Below are positions 56,156-64,000 of a stretch of 64,000 nt of DNA, one piece after another (the first letter of the stretch is position 1; the number at the start of each line of letters is the position of its first letter). The notes beneath the pieces were generated by a model. The model worked only from the letters and a program-made list of their open reading frames with translations, ran no database searches and was not told the origin of the DNA. The position numbers and the translations under genes are program-made. The stretch spans positions 124,001 to 188,000 of the forward strand of contig JAUSBR010000010.1 in NCBI GenBank assembly GCA_030651895.1, in the 5' to 3' direction. The stretch is from Sideroxyarcus sp. GTDB taxonomy: Bacteria; Pseudomonadota; Gammaproteobacteria; Burkholderiales; Gallionellaceae.

Positions 56156-58267
56156 TTGAGTCACTATAAAAAAACCCTGAGCTACGGCAAACATCAATTG
56201 ACCCTTGAAACCGGTGAGATCGCGCGCCAAGCCAGTGGCGCAGTCATGGTCAGCCTGGACGACACCGTGGTGCTGGTCACTGTGGTAGGCCGCAAGGATG
56301 CCAAACCCGACCAGGATTTTTTCCCGCTGACCGTGGAATACCAGGAAAAGACCTATGCAGCCGGCAAGATCCCCGGCGGCTTCCTGAAGCGCGAAGGTCC
56401 GCTGCGCGAGAAGGAGATCCTGACTTGCCGTCTGATCGACCGTCCGTTGCGTCCGCTGTTCCCCGAGAGTTTCTACAACGAAGTGCAGATCGTGGCGACC
56501 GTGATGTCGTCCGATCCCGAGATCGATTCCGACATCCCCGCGATGATCGGTGCGTCCGCCGCGCTGGCCATTTCCGGCATCCCGTTCGACGGCCCCATCG
56601 GTGCGGCGCGCGTGGGCTATGCCAATGGCCAGTACCTGCTGAACCCGACCAAGGAAGAACTGGTCACTTCGCAGATGGATCTGGTCGTCGCCGGCACGTC
56701 CAAAGCGGTGCTGATGGTTGAATCCGAAGCGCAACAACTTTCCGAAGAAGTCATGCTGGGCGCGGTCGTATTCGGCCACGAGCAGATGCAGGTCGTGATC
56801 AACGCCATCATCGAGATGGCGAACGAAGTCGGCCAGGACGATTGGGATTGGACACCAGCCGCGAAGAACGAGGCACTGATCGCCAGGATCAGTGCACTGG
56901 CTGAAGCAGACCTGAAGGCCGCTTACGCCGTGCGCGAAAAGCAGGCCCGTACCCACAAAGTGGAAGCGATCCGCTCCAAGGTCTCCGAAGCGCTGGCGAC
57001 ACCGGAATTCGAGAACGTCTCCAAGAACGAGATCGGCGAACTGTTCAGCGCACTGGAAGCCAAGATTGTGCGCGGCCAGATCCTCAGCGGCGAACCGCGT
57101 ATCGACGGACGCGACACCCGCACGGTGCGCCCGATCACCATCCGTACCGGCGTGCTGCCGCGTACCCACGGTTCGGTGCTGTTCACACGCGGCGAGACGC
57201 AAGCCATCGTGGTTGCCACGCTGGGCTCCATGCGCGATGCGCAGAAAGTCGACGCGCTGCAAGGCGAATACAACGACCGCTTCATGCTGCACTACAACTT
57301 CCCCCCGTTCGCAACCGGCGAGACCGGCCGCGTGGGTTCGCCCAAGCGCCGCGAGATCGGCCACGGCCGTCTGGCCAAGCGTGCACTGGTTGCCGCGCTG
57401 CCTAGCGAAGAAGAATGCGGCTACGCCATCCGCGTGGTTTCCGAGATCACCGAATCCAACGGCTCCAGCTCGATGGCTTCCGTGTGCGGCGGCTGCCTGT
57501 CGATGATGGATGCGGGTGTTCCGCTGAAGACGCACGTGGCGGGTATCGCCATGGGCCTGATCAAGGACGGTGGCCGTTTCGCTGTGCTGACCGACATCCT
57601 GGGCGACGAAGATCACCTCGGCGACATGGACTTCAAGGTGGCCGGTTCCGATCAGGGCATCACCGCCCTGCAGATGGACATCAAGATCAACGGCATCACC
57701 AAGGAGATCATGCAGGTTGCGCTGAGCCAAGCCAAGGAAGGCCGTCTGCATATCCTCGGCATCATGAAACAGGCGATGCCGTCTGTGCGTCCGGAAGTCT
57801 CCGACTTCGCGCCGCGCATGATCAAGATGAAGATCAATCCGGAAAAGATACGCGACGTGATCGGCAAGGGTGGCGCGGTGATCCGTGCGCTGACCGAAGA
57901 GACCGGTACCACCATCGACATCGACGACGAAGGCAACATCACCATCTCCTGCGTGAGCGGCGAGGCGGGCGAGTTGGCCAAGAAGCGCATCATGGATATC
58001 GTTGCGGAAGTCGAAGTGGGCAAGGTCTATGAAGGTCCGGTGGTCAAGTTGCTGGACTTCGGTGCTCTGGTCAACATCCTGCCGGGCAAGGACGGTCTGC
58101 TGCACATCTCGCAGATCTCGCACGAGCGTATCGCCAACGTGACCGACCACCTGAAAGAAGGCCAGATCGTGAAGGTCAAGGTTCTGGAAGTGGACGACAA
58201 GGGCCGCATGCGCTTGAGCATGAAGGCACTGTTGCCGCAACAGGAATCAGCGCCGGCTGCCGAGTAA
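56156..58267 (+). CDS. pnp: Polyribonucleotide nucleotidyltransferase (PNPase)
   Basis: A 3'-to-5' phosphorolytic exoribonuclease of 703 residues (E. coli 711). Two RNase PH-type domains are seen, the first with [11 protein letters not shown] and the second, active one with [11 protein letters not shown] and S-D[13 protein letters not shown]. KH ([12 protein letters not shown]) and S1 domains are at the end. The start is TTG at 56156, with GGAGAG at eight bases; it begins at the conserved [10 protein letters not shown], and no ATG fits. Confidence 0.96.
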   Translation: MSHYKKTLSYGKHQLTLETGEIARQASGAVMVSLDDTVVLVTVVGRKDAKPDQDFFPLTVEYQEKTYAAGKIPGGFLKREGPLREKEILTCRLIDRPLRPLFPESFYNEVQIVATVMSSDPEIDSDIPAMIGASAALAISGIPFDGPIGAARVGYANGQYLLNPTKEELVTSQMDLVVAGTSKAVLMVESEAQQLSEEVMLGAVVFGHEQMQVVINAIIEMANEVGQDDWDWTPAAKNEALIARISALAEADLKAAYAVREKQARTHKVEAIRSKVSEALATPEFENVSKNEIGELFSALEAKIVRGQILSGEPRIDGRDTRTVRPITIRTGVLPRTHGSVLFTRGETQAIVVATLGSMRDAQKVDALQGEYNDRFMLHYNFPPFATGETGRVGSPKRREIGHGRLAKRALVAALPSEEECGYAIRVVSEITESNGSSSMASVCGGCLSMMDAGVPLKTHVAGIAMGLIKDGGRFAVLTDILGDEDHLGDMDFKVAGSDQGITALQMDIKINGITKEIMQVALSQAKEGRLHILGIMKQAMPSVRPEVSDFAPRMIKMKINPEKIRDVIGKGGAVIRALTEETGTTIDIDDEGNITISCVSGEAGELAKKRIMDIVAEVEVGKVYEGPVVKLLDFGALVNILPGKDGLLHISQISHERIANVTDHLKEGQIVKVKVLEVDDKGRMRLSMKALLPQQESAPAAE

Positions 58268-58287
58268 TCTTCGGAGTGCTATCCTTC

Positions 58288-58312
58288 AAGCCCCGCCGCG
58301 AGCGGGGCTTTT
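58288..58312 (+). terminator. Intrinsic terminator after pnp
   Basis: AAGCCCCGC (58288-58296) pairs with GCGGGGCTT (58302-58310), loop CGCGA, followed by TTTT. It ends the rpsO-pnp transcript 21 bases after the stop. Confidence 0.85.
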
Positions 58313-58345
58313 CATTGCAGCTGTTCGAACGGACTAAGTGAACAC

Positions 58346-58984
58346 ATGAATCCATCCAGACTTTCATTGGCGCGCAGCCTGGTGGCCACGTTGCCGAGCG
58401 GCAGACCCGGTCTGTTCAACCCGTGGGCCGATCATTGTCCGCACGATGCCGCTGGTAACGGTCCGCAGGCAAAACTCGAACGGCTGGCCCTGCATCTGGA
58501 TTGCGAACCCGAATTCATTCTGGCGGGGGAAGCGCCTGGCTATCAGGGCTGCCGCTACAGCGGCATCGCCTTCACCAGCGAACGTCTGCTGGGCGAGGGT
58601 GCCATCCCGCGCATCGCCGCCTTGCCGGACCGCCTGTCGACGCGGCGCCTGCCGTTCTCGGAGCCGTCTGCCACCATCGTATGGAAGACGCTGTACCGGC
58701 TCGGCATCGCCGAACGCACCATCCTGTGGAACGCGATGCAACTGCATCCGCATCGTGCGGACGAGTTGTGGTCGAACAGGACACCGGCACCCGAGGAGAT
58801 ACGTCTGGGCGAGCCGGCATTGCGCATGCTGGTCGAAACGTTCCCGCATGCGAAGATCGTCGCCGTCGGCAAGAAGGCCGAGGGGCTACTGGGCGAGATG
58901 GGGGTGAAGGTCACCGGTGCGGTGCGCCATCCGGCGAACGGCGGGGCGACCGAGTTCGCCCGCGGACTGCAGGCATTGATATAG
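58346..58984 (+). CDS. Uracil-DNA glycosylase superfamily protein
   Basis: A 212-residue protein with the UDG-superfamily pattern: motif A GEAPGYQGCR (61-70) and a C-terminal motif R-H-P-A-N-G-G in the place of the H-P-S-P loop. An N-W-N-A-type segment (I-L-W-N-A-M-Q-L-H-P-H) lies between. It is not the classical Ung and lacks the four Fe-S cysteines of UdgA. Activity on uracil or another base is inferred only. It stands directly before uvrC (three bases), so it probably belongs to a repair unit. Confidence 0.78.
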   Translation: MNPSRLSLARSLVATLPSGRPGLFNPWADHCPHDAAGNGPQAKLERLALHLDCEPEFILAGEAPGYQGCRYSGIAFTSERLLGEGAIPRIAALPDRLSTRRLPFSEPSATIVWKTLYRLGIAERTILWNAMQLHPHRADELWSNRTPAPEEIRLGEPALRMLVETFPHAKIVAVGKKAEGLLGEMGVKVTGAVRHPANGGATEFARGLQALI

Positions 58985-58987
58985 ACG

Positions 58988-60796
58988 ATGGACGCTACAC
59001 CATTCGACCCTAAAGAGTTCGTCGCCTCGCTGCCGCTGCAGCCGGGCGTATATCGCATGCTGGACGAGGCCGGGCAGGTGCTGTACGTCGGTAAAGCGAA
59101 CCAGCTCAGGAAACGTGTCGGCTCCTATTTTCAGATCAGCAATCTGTCGCCGCGCATCCGGCTGATGGTTTCGCACATCGCCAAGATTGAAGTCACGGTG
59201 ACGCGCTCCGAGGCCGAGGCGTTGCTGCTGGAGAACAACCTCATCAAGACGCTGAAGCCGCGCTACAACATTCTGTTCCGCGACGACAAGTCCTATCCCT
59301 ACATCGTGCTCACCGGCAGCCCGTCGCCGCGCCTGACCTACTATCGCGGCGCGGCCGACAAGCGCAGCCAGTACTTCGGTCCCTATCCCAACGCGCAGGC
59401 GGCGAAGGAGACCATCAACCTGCTGCAGAAGGTGTTCAAGCTGCGCACCTGCGAGGAGGGCGTGTTCAACAACCGCACGCGCCCCTGTCTGCTGCACCAG
59501 ATCCATCGTTGCAGCGCGCCCTGTGTCGGCCTGATCAGCGCGGAGGACTATGCCACCGATGTGCGCAACGCCGGGCTGCTTTTGCAGGGCAAGTTTGACG
59601 AAGTGGAGAAACGCCTGCGGGAAGCGATGGAACAGGCTTCCGCTGCGATGCAGTACGAACACGCCGCCGCGCTGCGCGACCAGTTGCAGGCCCTGCACAC
59701 GGTACAGCAGAAACAATTCGTCGAGAGCGGACGCGATACCGATGCCGACATCGTTGCCGTGGTGGAAGCGGAAGGCGCACTGTGCCTGAACCTCGCCGTG
59801 GTGCGTGGCGGACGGCATCTCGGCGACAAACCCTTCTTCCCGCAGAACGTGCAGGGGCAGGACAGTACCGAAGTGCTGGAAGCTTTTCTGGCGCAGCATT
59901 ATCTGGAACGCAGCGTACCGCCCTTGATCATCACCAGCATAGAAGTGAGCGATGAGGCGCTGGAGCAGTTGCTGGGCGAGCAGGCCGGGCACAAGGTGCA
60001 GATACGCCATGCGGTGACCGGCGAACGGCGACAATGGCTGGAGATGGCGCAGGCCAATGCGCTGCTGGCATTGAAGCGCCAGGCAGGCTTGCAGGCCGGA
60101 CAGGAGTTGCGGCTGGAGGCCCTGCGCAATGATCTGGCACTGCCCGATCTGAAACGCATCGAATGCTTCGACATCAGCCATACCATGGGCGAGGCGACCG
60201 TCGCATCCTGCGTGGTGTACGACGATCTGGCGATACGCCCGCAGGAATACCGACGCTTCAACATCTCCGGCATCACCCCCGGCGACGATTACGCCGCGAT
60301 GAAGCAGGCCCTGCAGCGGCGCTACCAGAAATTGCAGGCGGGCGAGGGCAAGCGCCCGGACCTGGTCCTCATCGACGGTGGGGCCGGGCAACTGGGCATG
60401 GCGGTCGAGGTGATGACCGAGCTGGGCCTGTCCGACATCGCGCTGGTCGGCGTTGCCAAAGGCGTGGAGCGCAAGCCGGGCATGGAACAATTGTTACGAC
60501 CCGGCGTGGAAAACTCGTTACAATTGCCGCCGGACAGTCCTGCCCTGCATCTGATACAGCAGGTCCGCGACGAGGCGCACCGTTTTGCGATCACCGGACA
60601 CCGTGCCAAGCGCGGCAAAGCGCGTACCGCGTCCTCGCTGGAGGATATCGAGGGGGTGGGTGAGAAGCGCAGGCGCAATCTGCTGACGCATTTCGGCGGA
60701 TTGAAAGGCGTGCAGCAGGCCAGTATCGAAGAATTGTCGCGCGTGGAAGGGATCAGTCCCGCGCTGGCAGAGAAAATTTACCAGCATTTACATTAA
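58988..60796 (+). CDS. uvrC: UvrABC system protein C
   Basis: A 602-residue excision nuclease subunit that makes both cuts around bulky DNA lesions. The N-terminal GIY-YIG domain is seen in P-G-V-Y-R-M-L and V-L-Y-V-G-K-A (18-36). The UvrB-binding UVR helix pair is at about 204-240. The RNase H-like domain follows with E-C-F-D-I-S-H near 396 and D-G-G-A-G-Q-L near 465. The helix-hairpin-helix pair at the end contains [10 protein letters not shown]. pgsA begins two bases after it, a common pairing in proteobacteria. Confidence 0.96.
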   Translation: MDATPFDPKEFVASLPLQPGVYRMLDEAGQVLYVGKANQLRKRVGSYFQISNLSPRIRLMVSHIAKIEVTVTRSEAEALLLENNLIKTLKPRYNILFRDDKSYPYIVLTGSPSPRLTYYRGAADKRSQYFGPYPNAQAAKETINLLQKVFKLRTCEEGVFNNRTRPCLLHQIHRCSAPCVGLISAEDYATDVRNAGLLLQGKFDEVEKRLREAMEQASAAMQYEHAAALRDQLQALHTVQQKQFVESGRDTDADIVAVVEAEGALCLNLAVVRGGRHLGDKPFFPQNVQGQDSTEVLEAFLAQHYLERSVPPLIITSIEVSDEALEQLLGEQAGHKVQIRHAVTGERRQWLEMAQANALLALKRQAGLQAGQELRLEALRNDLALPDLKRIECFDISHTMGEATVASCVVYDDLAIRPQEYRRFNISGITPGDDYAAMKQALQRRYQKLQAGEGKRPDLVLIDGGAGQLGMAVEVMTELGLSDIALVGVAKGVERKPGMEQLLRPGVENSLQLPPDSPALHLIQQVRDEAHRFAITGHRAKRGKARTASSLEDIEGVGEKRRRNLLTHFGGLKGVQQASIEELSRVEGISPALAEKIYQHLH

Positions 60797-60798
60797 CG

Positions 60799-61374
60799 AT
60801 GCCGCTCAACATACCGAATCTGCTGACCTGGTTCAGAATCATGATGATCCCTGTGTTCGTCGGAGTCTTCTATGTTTCGGACGAGACGCTCAGCCTGCAT
60901 CACAAGCACATGCTCAGCACCTTCCTGTTCGGGCTGGCGGCCGTCACCGACTGGCTGGATGGTTATCTTGCACGCACCCTGAACCAGGGCTCCGCCTTCG
61001 GCGCCTTTCTCGACCCGGTGGCGGACAAGTTGATGGTGGCGGCGGCGCTGATCGTGCTGGTCAAGCTGGGGCTGGTCGACGTGATCATCGCCTTCATCAT
61101 CATCGGCCGCGAGATCACCATCTCGGCCCTGCGCGAATGGATGGCGCAGCTGGGAGACAGCAAGAGCGTGGCCGTTTCCATGCTGGGCAAATTCAAGACC
61201 GCGTTCCAGATGATTGCCATTCTCTTCCTGCTCTATCAGGAGCCGTTGCTCGGTGTTTCGACGCTGTGGTGGGGCACTTTGCTGATCTATCTGGCGGCCG
61301 TGCTGACCTTGTGGTCCATGGTGTATTACCTGATGCTGGCGATGCCGCAGATCCGGAAAAAAACACTCGAGTAA
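60799..61374 (+). CDS. pgsA: CDP-diacylglycerol-glycerol-3-phosphate 3-phosphatidyltransferase
   Basis: Makes phosphatidylglycerol phosphate, the first step to phosphatidylglycerol and cardiolipin. The 191-residue membrane protein has the full CDP-alcohol transferase motif, D54-G-x2-A-R59-x8-G68-x3-D72-x3-D76, and about five hydrophobic spans. It follows uvrC with two bases between and is followed by the tRNA promoter. Confidence 0.95.
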   Translation: MPLNIPNLLTWFRIMMIPVFVGVFYVSDETLSLHHKHMLSTFLFGLAAVTDWLDGYLARTLNQGSAFGAFLDPVADKLMVAAALIVLVKLGLVDVIIAFIIIGREITISALREWMAQLGDSKSVAVSMLGKFKTAFQMIAILFLLYQEPLLGVSTLWWGTLLIYLAAVLTLWSMVYYLMLAMPQIRKKTLE

Positions 61375-61376
61375 AA

Positions 61377-61404
61377 TTGATTTTTGGCGCTCGGCCTGTA
61401 TAAT
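61377..61404 (+). promoter_or_regulatory. Promoter of the tRNA-Pro/Arg/His operon
   Basis: TTGATT (61377-61382), 16-base spacer, and a perfect TATAAT (61399-61404), followed within seven bases by a GC-rich stretch. It begins three bases after pgsA and ends 10 bases before the first tRNA. Confidence 0.7.
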
Positions 61405-61414
61405 GCCGCGCTCT

Positions 61415-61491
61415 CGGGGTGTAGCGTAGCCTGGTAGCGCGCCTGGTTTGGGACCAGGATGTCGGGAGTTCGAATCTCTCCACCCCGACCA
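61415..61491 (+). tRNA. tRNA-Pro (anticodon TGG)
   Basis: 77 bases including an encoded CCA. The acceptor stem CGGGGTG pairs with CACCCCG. The anticodon stem CCTGG/CCAGG closes loop TTTGGGA with anticodon TGG, which reads CCA and by wobble other proline codons. The T loop has GTTCGAATC. It is the first of three tRNA genes in one unit. Confidence 0.97.
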
Positions 61492-61531
61492 GGTTCAAGT
61501 AGCAAGTAGTCAGTTGGTTGCCGACAGAATT

Positions 61532-61608
61532 GTGCCCGTAGCTCAACCGGATAGAGCACCAGCCTTCTAAGCTGGGGGTTGCTGGTTCGATTCCAGTCGG
61601 GCACACCA
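61532..61608 (+). tRNA. tRNA-Arg (anticodon TCT)
   Basis: 77 bases with an encoded CCA. The acceptor stem GTGCCCG pairs with CGGGCAC. The anticodon stem CCAGC/GCTGG encloses loop CTTCTAA with anticodon TCT for AGA/AGG codons. The T arm has GCTGG and GGTTCGATT. Confidence 0.97.
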
Positions 61609-61626
61609 ATGACAAGACCGTTCAAC

Positions 61627-61703
61627 GGTGGCTGTAGCTCAGTTGGTAGAGCCCTGGATTGTGATTCCAGTTGTCGACGGTTCGAGCCCGTTCAGCCACC
61701 CCA
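61627..61703 (+). tRNA. tRNA-His (anticodon GTG)
   Basis: 77 bases with the extra 5' G (G-1) that marks histidine tRNA, paired with C73, and an encoded CCA. The acceptor stem GTGGCTG pairs with CAGCCAC. The anticodon stem CTGGA/TCCAG encloses loop TTGTGAT with anticodon GTG. Confidence 0.97.
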
Positions 61704-61707
61704 TATC

Positions 61708-61741
61708 AAACCCGCTAATTCATTTGGTTAGCGGGTTTTTT
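61708..61741 (+). terminator. Intrinsic terminator of the tRNA operon
   Basis: AAACCCGCTAA (61708-61718) and TTAGCGGGTTT (61728-61738) form an 11-base perfect stem with a 9-base loop and six T at the end. It starts five bases after tRNA-His. Confidence 0.88.
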
Positions 61742-61880
61742 ATTTATCCGGATTGATTCATGTTGTGCCGCCAAAATTGACACCAGAACGTTCGTTCTGT
61801 ATCTTCACGTGCGCGTGACACATGCCTAATGCAGCCGCGATTTAACAAAACTGATTAACGTATTGATTGAGGAGATTTAG

Positions 61881-63401
61881 ATGTCCGAGGTGAAGAAGGT
61901 CAAATTGACGCCAGCAGAGATCGGCACCGCCAAAGAGGCAGCCGCAGCGGAAAAGACTCTGATCCTCGCCAGCAAATCGATGCTCGCCGCCGACCTGGCC
62001 GCAGCAGAAGCCAGACATATACTCGAAGCCAAACAGACCATCGCCGCACAGAAAACAGCAGCGGCCGAGCAGGCACGCACCGCCTATGAGGCGGCAGCCG
62101 AACAGAAAGCACTCGCCGAACAACGCATGAACGCGGCCAAAGAAGCGGGCGAAAAAGCGCGCGCCGATGCCGAGGCGGCCCGAGTCGCCAAGATCGTGGC
62201 AGCGCAAGAAGCAGCAGCGGCAAAAGCATTGGCCAAAGAACAGGCAAGGCAGCGCGCTGAAGAAGCCGCTGCCGCCAAGCTCGCCGAGGCAGAAGCGAAG
62301 AAGAAAGCGGCAGAGGAAGCCGCCGCATACAAGAAAGCCGTGGCCGACGCGAAGAAAAAGGCCGCAGAAGAAGCCGCCGCTCTGAAGCAAGCCGAAGCCG
62401 AGGCCAGAAAGCTCGCCGCGCAGCAAGCCGCAGAAGCCAAACAAGCCGCGGCGGAAGCTAAGCGACAGGCAGCAGCAGAAGCGGCAGCACAGAAGAAGGC
62501 GGAAGCCGAGGCGAAGAAGCTGGCTGCCGAACAAGCCGCAGCAGCGAAAAAGGCAGAAGCAGAAGCTAGGAAACAAGCCGCAGCAGAAGCTACCGCATTG
62601 AAAAAAGCCGAGGCCGAAGCGCGCAAACAGGCTGCGCTGGAAGCGGCAGCTGCGAAGAAGGCTGAAGCAGAAGCGAAGAAGAGAGCTGCAGAAGAAGCCG
62701 CTGCCGCGAAGAAAGCCGAAGCCGAAGCGAAGAAGAGGGCAGCGGAAGAAGCCGCTGCCACCAAGAAGGCCGAAGCCGAAGCGAAAAAACAGGCCGCTGC
62801 AGAAGCAGCTGCATTGAAAAAAGCGCAAGCCGAAGCCAAAAAAGCCGAGGCGGAAGCTCAGAAGCAGGCCGCAGCGGAAGCGGCCGCATTGGCCAAAGCC
62901 GAAGCTGCCGCCCGCAAGCTGGCAGCACAACAAGCTGCTGCAGAAAAGAAGGCGCAAGCCGAGGCCATGAAACAAGCCGCACTGGAAGCTGCCGCCCTCA
63001 AAAAGGCTGAAGCCGAAGCGCGCAAGCTCGCAGCCCAGCAACTCGCCGCCGAGAAGAAAGCGGAAGCCGAAGCCAGAAAACAGGCAGCGCTAGAAGAGGC
63101 CGCGATCAGGAAGGCCGAAGCCGAAGCCAAAAAGATCGCCGCGCAGGAAGCGGCCGCGGAAAGAAAGCTGGCCGCTGAACAAGCCAGACTGGCCGCACAG
63201 GAACTGGCCGCCGCCAGAAAAGCGGAAGCCGAGGCACGCAAAGCGGCAGCGGCACAGGCGAAGCAGATCAAACAGGAAGAGGCCGCAGCGCGCAAAGCCG
63301 CGGCAGCGCTAAAGAAGGCAGAAGCCGAAGCCAGAAAAGCCGCACTGACTCCGCCCGAACCGGTCTGGCCGTTCCCCGAGGAAGAAGCCAACCCGGTTTG
63401 A
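61881..63401 (+). CDS. Ala/Lys/Glu-rich repeat protein, predicted long helix
   Basis: A 506-residue cytoplasmic-looking protein of unknown function. Residues 1-132 are Ala-rich without clear periodicity. Residues 133-463 consist of 18 units of exactly 18 residues, with one extra 7-residue piece after the tenth unit. The consensus begins K-K-A-E-A-E-A and continues K-K-x-A-A-x-E-A-A-A-x. The end (T-P-P-E-P-V-W-P-F-P-E-E-E) is Pro-rich. It has no signal peptide or membrane span. It resembles the middle region of TolA and similar helical rods in composition, but the membrane anchor and C-terminal domain of TolA are absent. AGGAG lies eight bases before the ATG. Confidence 0.8.
   Translation: MSEVKKVKLTPAEIGTAKEAAAAEKTLILASKSMLAADLAAAEARHILEAKQTIAAQKTAAAEQARTAYEAAAEQKALAEQRMNAAKEAGEKARADAEAARVAKIVAAQEAAAAKALAKEQARQRAEEAAAAKLAEAEAKKKAAEEAAAYKKAVADAKKKAAEEAAALKQAEAEARKLAAQQAAEAKQAAAEAKRQAAAEAAAQKKAEAEAKKLAAEQAAAAKKAEAEARKQAAAEATALKKAEAEARKQAALEAAAAKKAEAEAKKRAAEEAAAAKKAEAEAKKRAAEEAAATKKAEAEAKKQAAAEAAALKKAQAEAKKAEAEAQKQAAAEAAALAKAEAAARKLAAQQAAAEKKAQAEAMKQAALEAAALKKAEAEARKLAAQQLAAEKKAEAEARKQAALEEAAIRKAEAEAKKIAAQEAAAERKLAAEQARLAAQELAAARKAEAEARKAAAAQAKQIKQEEAAARKAAAALKKAEAEARKAALTPPEPVWPFPEEEANPV
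62277..63269 (+). repeat. 54-base tandem repeats coding for 18-residue helical units
   Basis: Eighteen units of 54 bases, one per 18-residue protein unit, with a 21-base insertion after unit ten. The protein repeats are clearer than the DNA repeats, because synonymous codons vary between units. The repeats therefore were kept by selection on the protein or are old. The reading frame is intact throughout. Confidence 0.85.
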
Positions 63402-63426
63402 TTCTTGCGGGGAACGCGGATTAAAC

Positions 63427-63470
63427 GCCCTGCACAACAGGGCGGGGAGGAGGCGGGCTGTGAACCCGCC
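63427..63470. terminator. Two adjacent GC-rich hairpins between convergent genes
   Basis: GCCCTG (63427-63432) pairs with CAGGGC (63438-63443), loop CACAA. GGCGGG (63452-63457) pairs with CCCGCC (63465-63470), loop CTGTGAA. They lie between the repeat-protein stop and the stop of the opposing gene. No T run follows, so if they end transcription it may be with Rho. Confidence 0.5.
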
Positions 63471-63475
63471 CCTAT

Positions 63476-64000
63476 TCAGGAATAGTCGATATCCTGCTCG
63501 CTGCCCGCATACTGATCCTGCAGTTCGGTGAGCACGGTCTTGATCCTGGTTTTGCCAAGTATCTTCTTGATGATCGTGCCCCTGAGATCTTCCATGCGTT
63601 CGCGCAGCAGGGGTTGAAACTCGGGCGGGATCTTTTTCAGGAACTCGTTCCAGTTGGCCTCGACATCGGGCCGCGCTTCGCGGGCACGGTTGATCAGGTT
63701 CTCGATCTCCCTTTGTCCCGTGCGCGCGACGATCCGTCCATCTCCCGCTAGCGCGAAGATCACGGCAAGAGAGATCACCGCATTCGCATCAAGCTCGGCG
63801 TCTTTTACGGGACCGTTGGAATTTTTCTTGCGTAACCATTTTGCGCAATCGATGATCTTCTGGTTGCGCTTCCGGTCCAGCAATTCATTCTGGAAGACGG
63901 CATCCCCCGACCATGTCGAAACGGGATCGGCGCTGCATATCTCCATGAAGATCGCCTTGAGGTTGCGCTGCTGGATGAATGCATCGTTGTCGAAATCTGA
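63476..64000 (-). CDS. Unknown protein, 5' end beyond window edge
   Basis: An open frame that continues past the window edge; 174 residues are visible. The frame is open upstream of the first ATG in it (63946), reading F-I-Q-Q-R-N-L-K-A-I-F before it, so that ATG is probably internal. The visible part is charged and helical, with two hydrophobic stretches at most (A-V-I-S-L-A-V-I-F-A-L-A), and ends E-Q-D-I-D-Y-S. I do not recognise it. It converges with the 18-residue repeat gene. Confidence 0.6.
   Translation of the reverse strand, partial: SDFDNDAFIQQRNLKAIFMEICSADPVSTWSGDAVFQNELLDRKRNQKIIDCAKWLRKKNSNGPVKDAELDANAVISLAVIFALAGDGRIVARTGQREIENLINRAREARPDVEANWNEFLKKIPPEFQPLLRERMEDLRGTIIKKILGKTRIKTVLTELQDQYAGSEQDIDYS

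Noticed and set aside
56138-58240. A 700-codon open frame antisense to pnp
   Set aside because: It mirrors pnp codon by codon, is rich in His, Arg and Asp as expected of antisense high-GC frames, and has no recognisable domain.
61326-61625. Open reading frame opposite the tRNA genes
   Set aside because: Its product is the well-known spurious peptide read from the strand opposite tRNA genes, and the three tRNAs explain the sequence completely.
62277-63269. CRISPR-like array
   Set aside because: The 54-base repeats are contiguous, in frame and code for protein units; there are no unique spacers.
61881-63401. TolA
   Set aside because: Composition resembles the helical part of TolA, but the N-terminal membrane span and C-terminal domain are missing and no tol-pal genes are nearby.

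Overview
The window looks like a chromosomal segment of a betaproteobacterium, probably of the Nitrosomonadales (Gallionellaceae/Sulfuricellaceae-like). This is inferred from the high-GC codon use, the housekeeping order rimP-nusA-infB-rbfA-truB-rpsO-pnp, hopanoid synthesis (hpnC), a class I FbaB-type aldolase, and an octaheme tetrathionate-reductase-like cytochrome next to a b-type cytochrome. No phage, integrase, transposase, CRISPR array or replication origin was found. Nearly all of the window is coding, and the genes sit in tight operons with many 1-4 base start/stop overlaps.

Layout. 1-7.4 kb (minus strand): dapC, dapD, pilU, an ArsC/Spx-like protein, dapE, a 66-residue membrane peptide, prmB, an AT-rich gene of unknown function and hpnC (cut by the edge). 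This is a lysine/peptidoglycan precursor cluster with a pilus retraction ATPase embedded in it. 7.4-13 kb: a DMT permease, two small membrane-anchored proteins, the octaheme cytochrome with its cytochrome b partner, a near-perfect bidirectional terminator, and a TlpA-like thioredoxin. 13-20.6 kb: an HD hydrolase, fructose-bisphosphate aldolase, purT, a VOC protein, zapE, small membrane proteins, a Tas-type aldo/keto reductase and a LigB-type dioxygenase.

20.6-27 kb is a compact signalling cluster: a FIST-domain sensor, a PAS-GGDEF-EAL protein with an altered EAL motif, a tandem HD/HD-GYP protein and a Cache-like HAMP-GGEEF diguanylate cyclase. A second c-di-GMP block (35.5-40.8 kb) follows guaB-guaA directly: MASE1-PAS-PAS-GGDEF-EAL, then PAS-PAS-SGDEF-EAL with a degenerate cyclase half, then an 852-residue coiled-coil protein with a C-terminal membrane anchor. 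queF, smc, a DUF4124 protein and an unknown gene lie between the two blocks.

43.5-49.8 kb: a glycine-zipper lipoprotein, the copper ATPase copA, and mtnP-ald2-apt-mtnA. The last four fit the DHAP shunt, which splits 5'-methylthioadenosine into adenine, DHAP and methylthioacetaldehyde, instead of the classical methionine salvage pathway. REP-like inverted repeats flank ald2. 49.8-61.4 kb: the rimP-to-truB transcription/translation operon with its own promoter and leader hairpin, then rpsO, pnp, a uracil-DNA-glycosylase-family gene, uvrC and pgsA. 61.4-61.7 kb: tRNA-Pro, tRNA-Arg and tRNA-His with a promoter and terminator. 61.9-63.4 kb: a 506-residue Ala/Lys/Glu protein built on 18 units of exactly 18 residues. 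The window ends in an unrecognised gene that runs off the edge.

The parts most worth a second look are the FIST/c-di-GMP cluster, the guaBA-linked c-di-GMP block, the probable DHAP-shunt operon, the octaheme cytochrome module, the 18-residue repeat protein and the mirrored heptanucleotide arrays between dapD and pilU.
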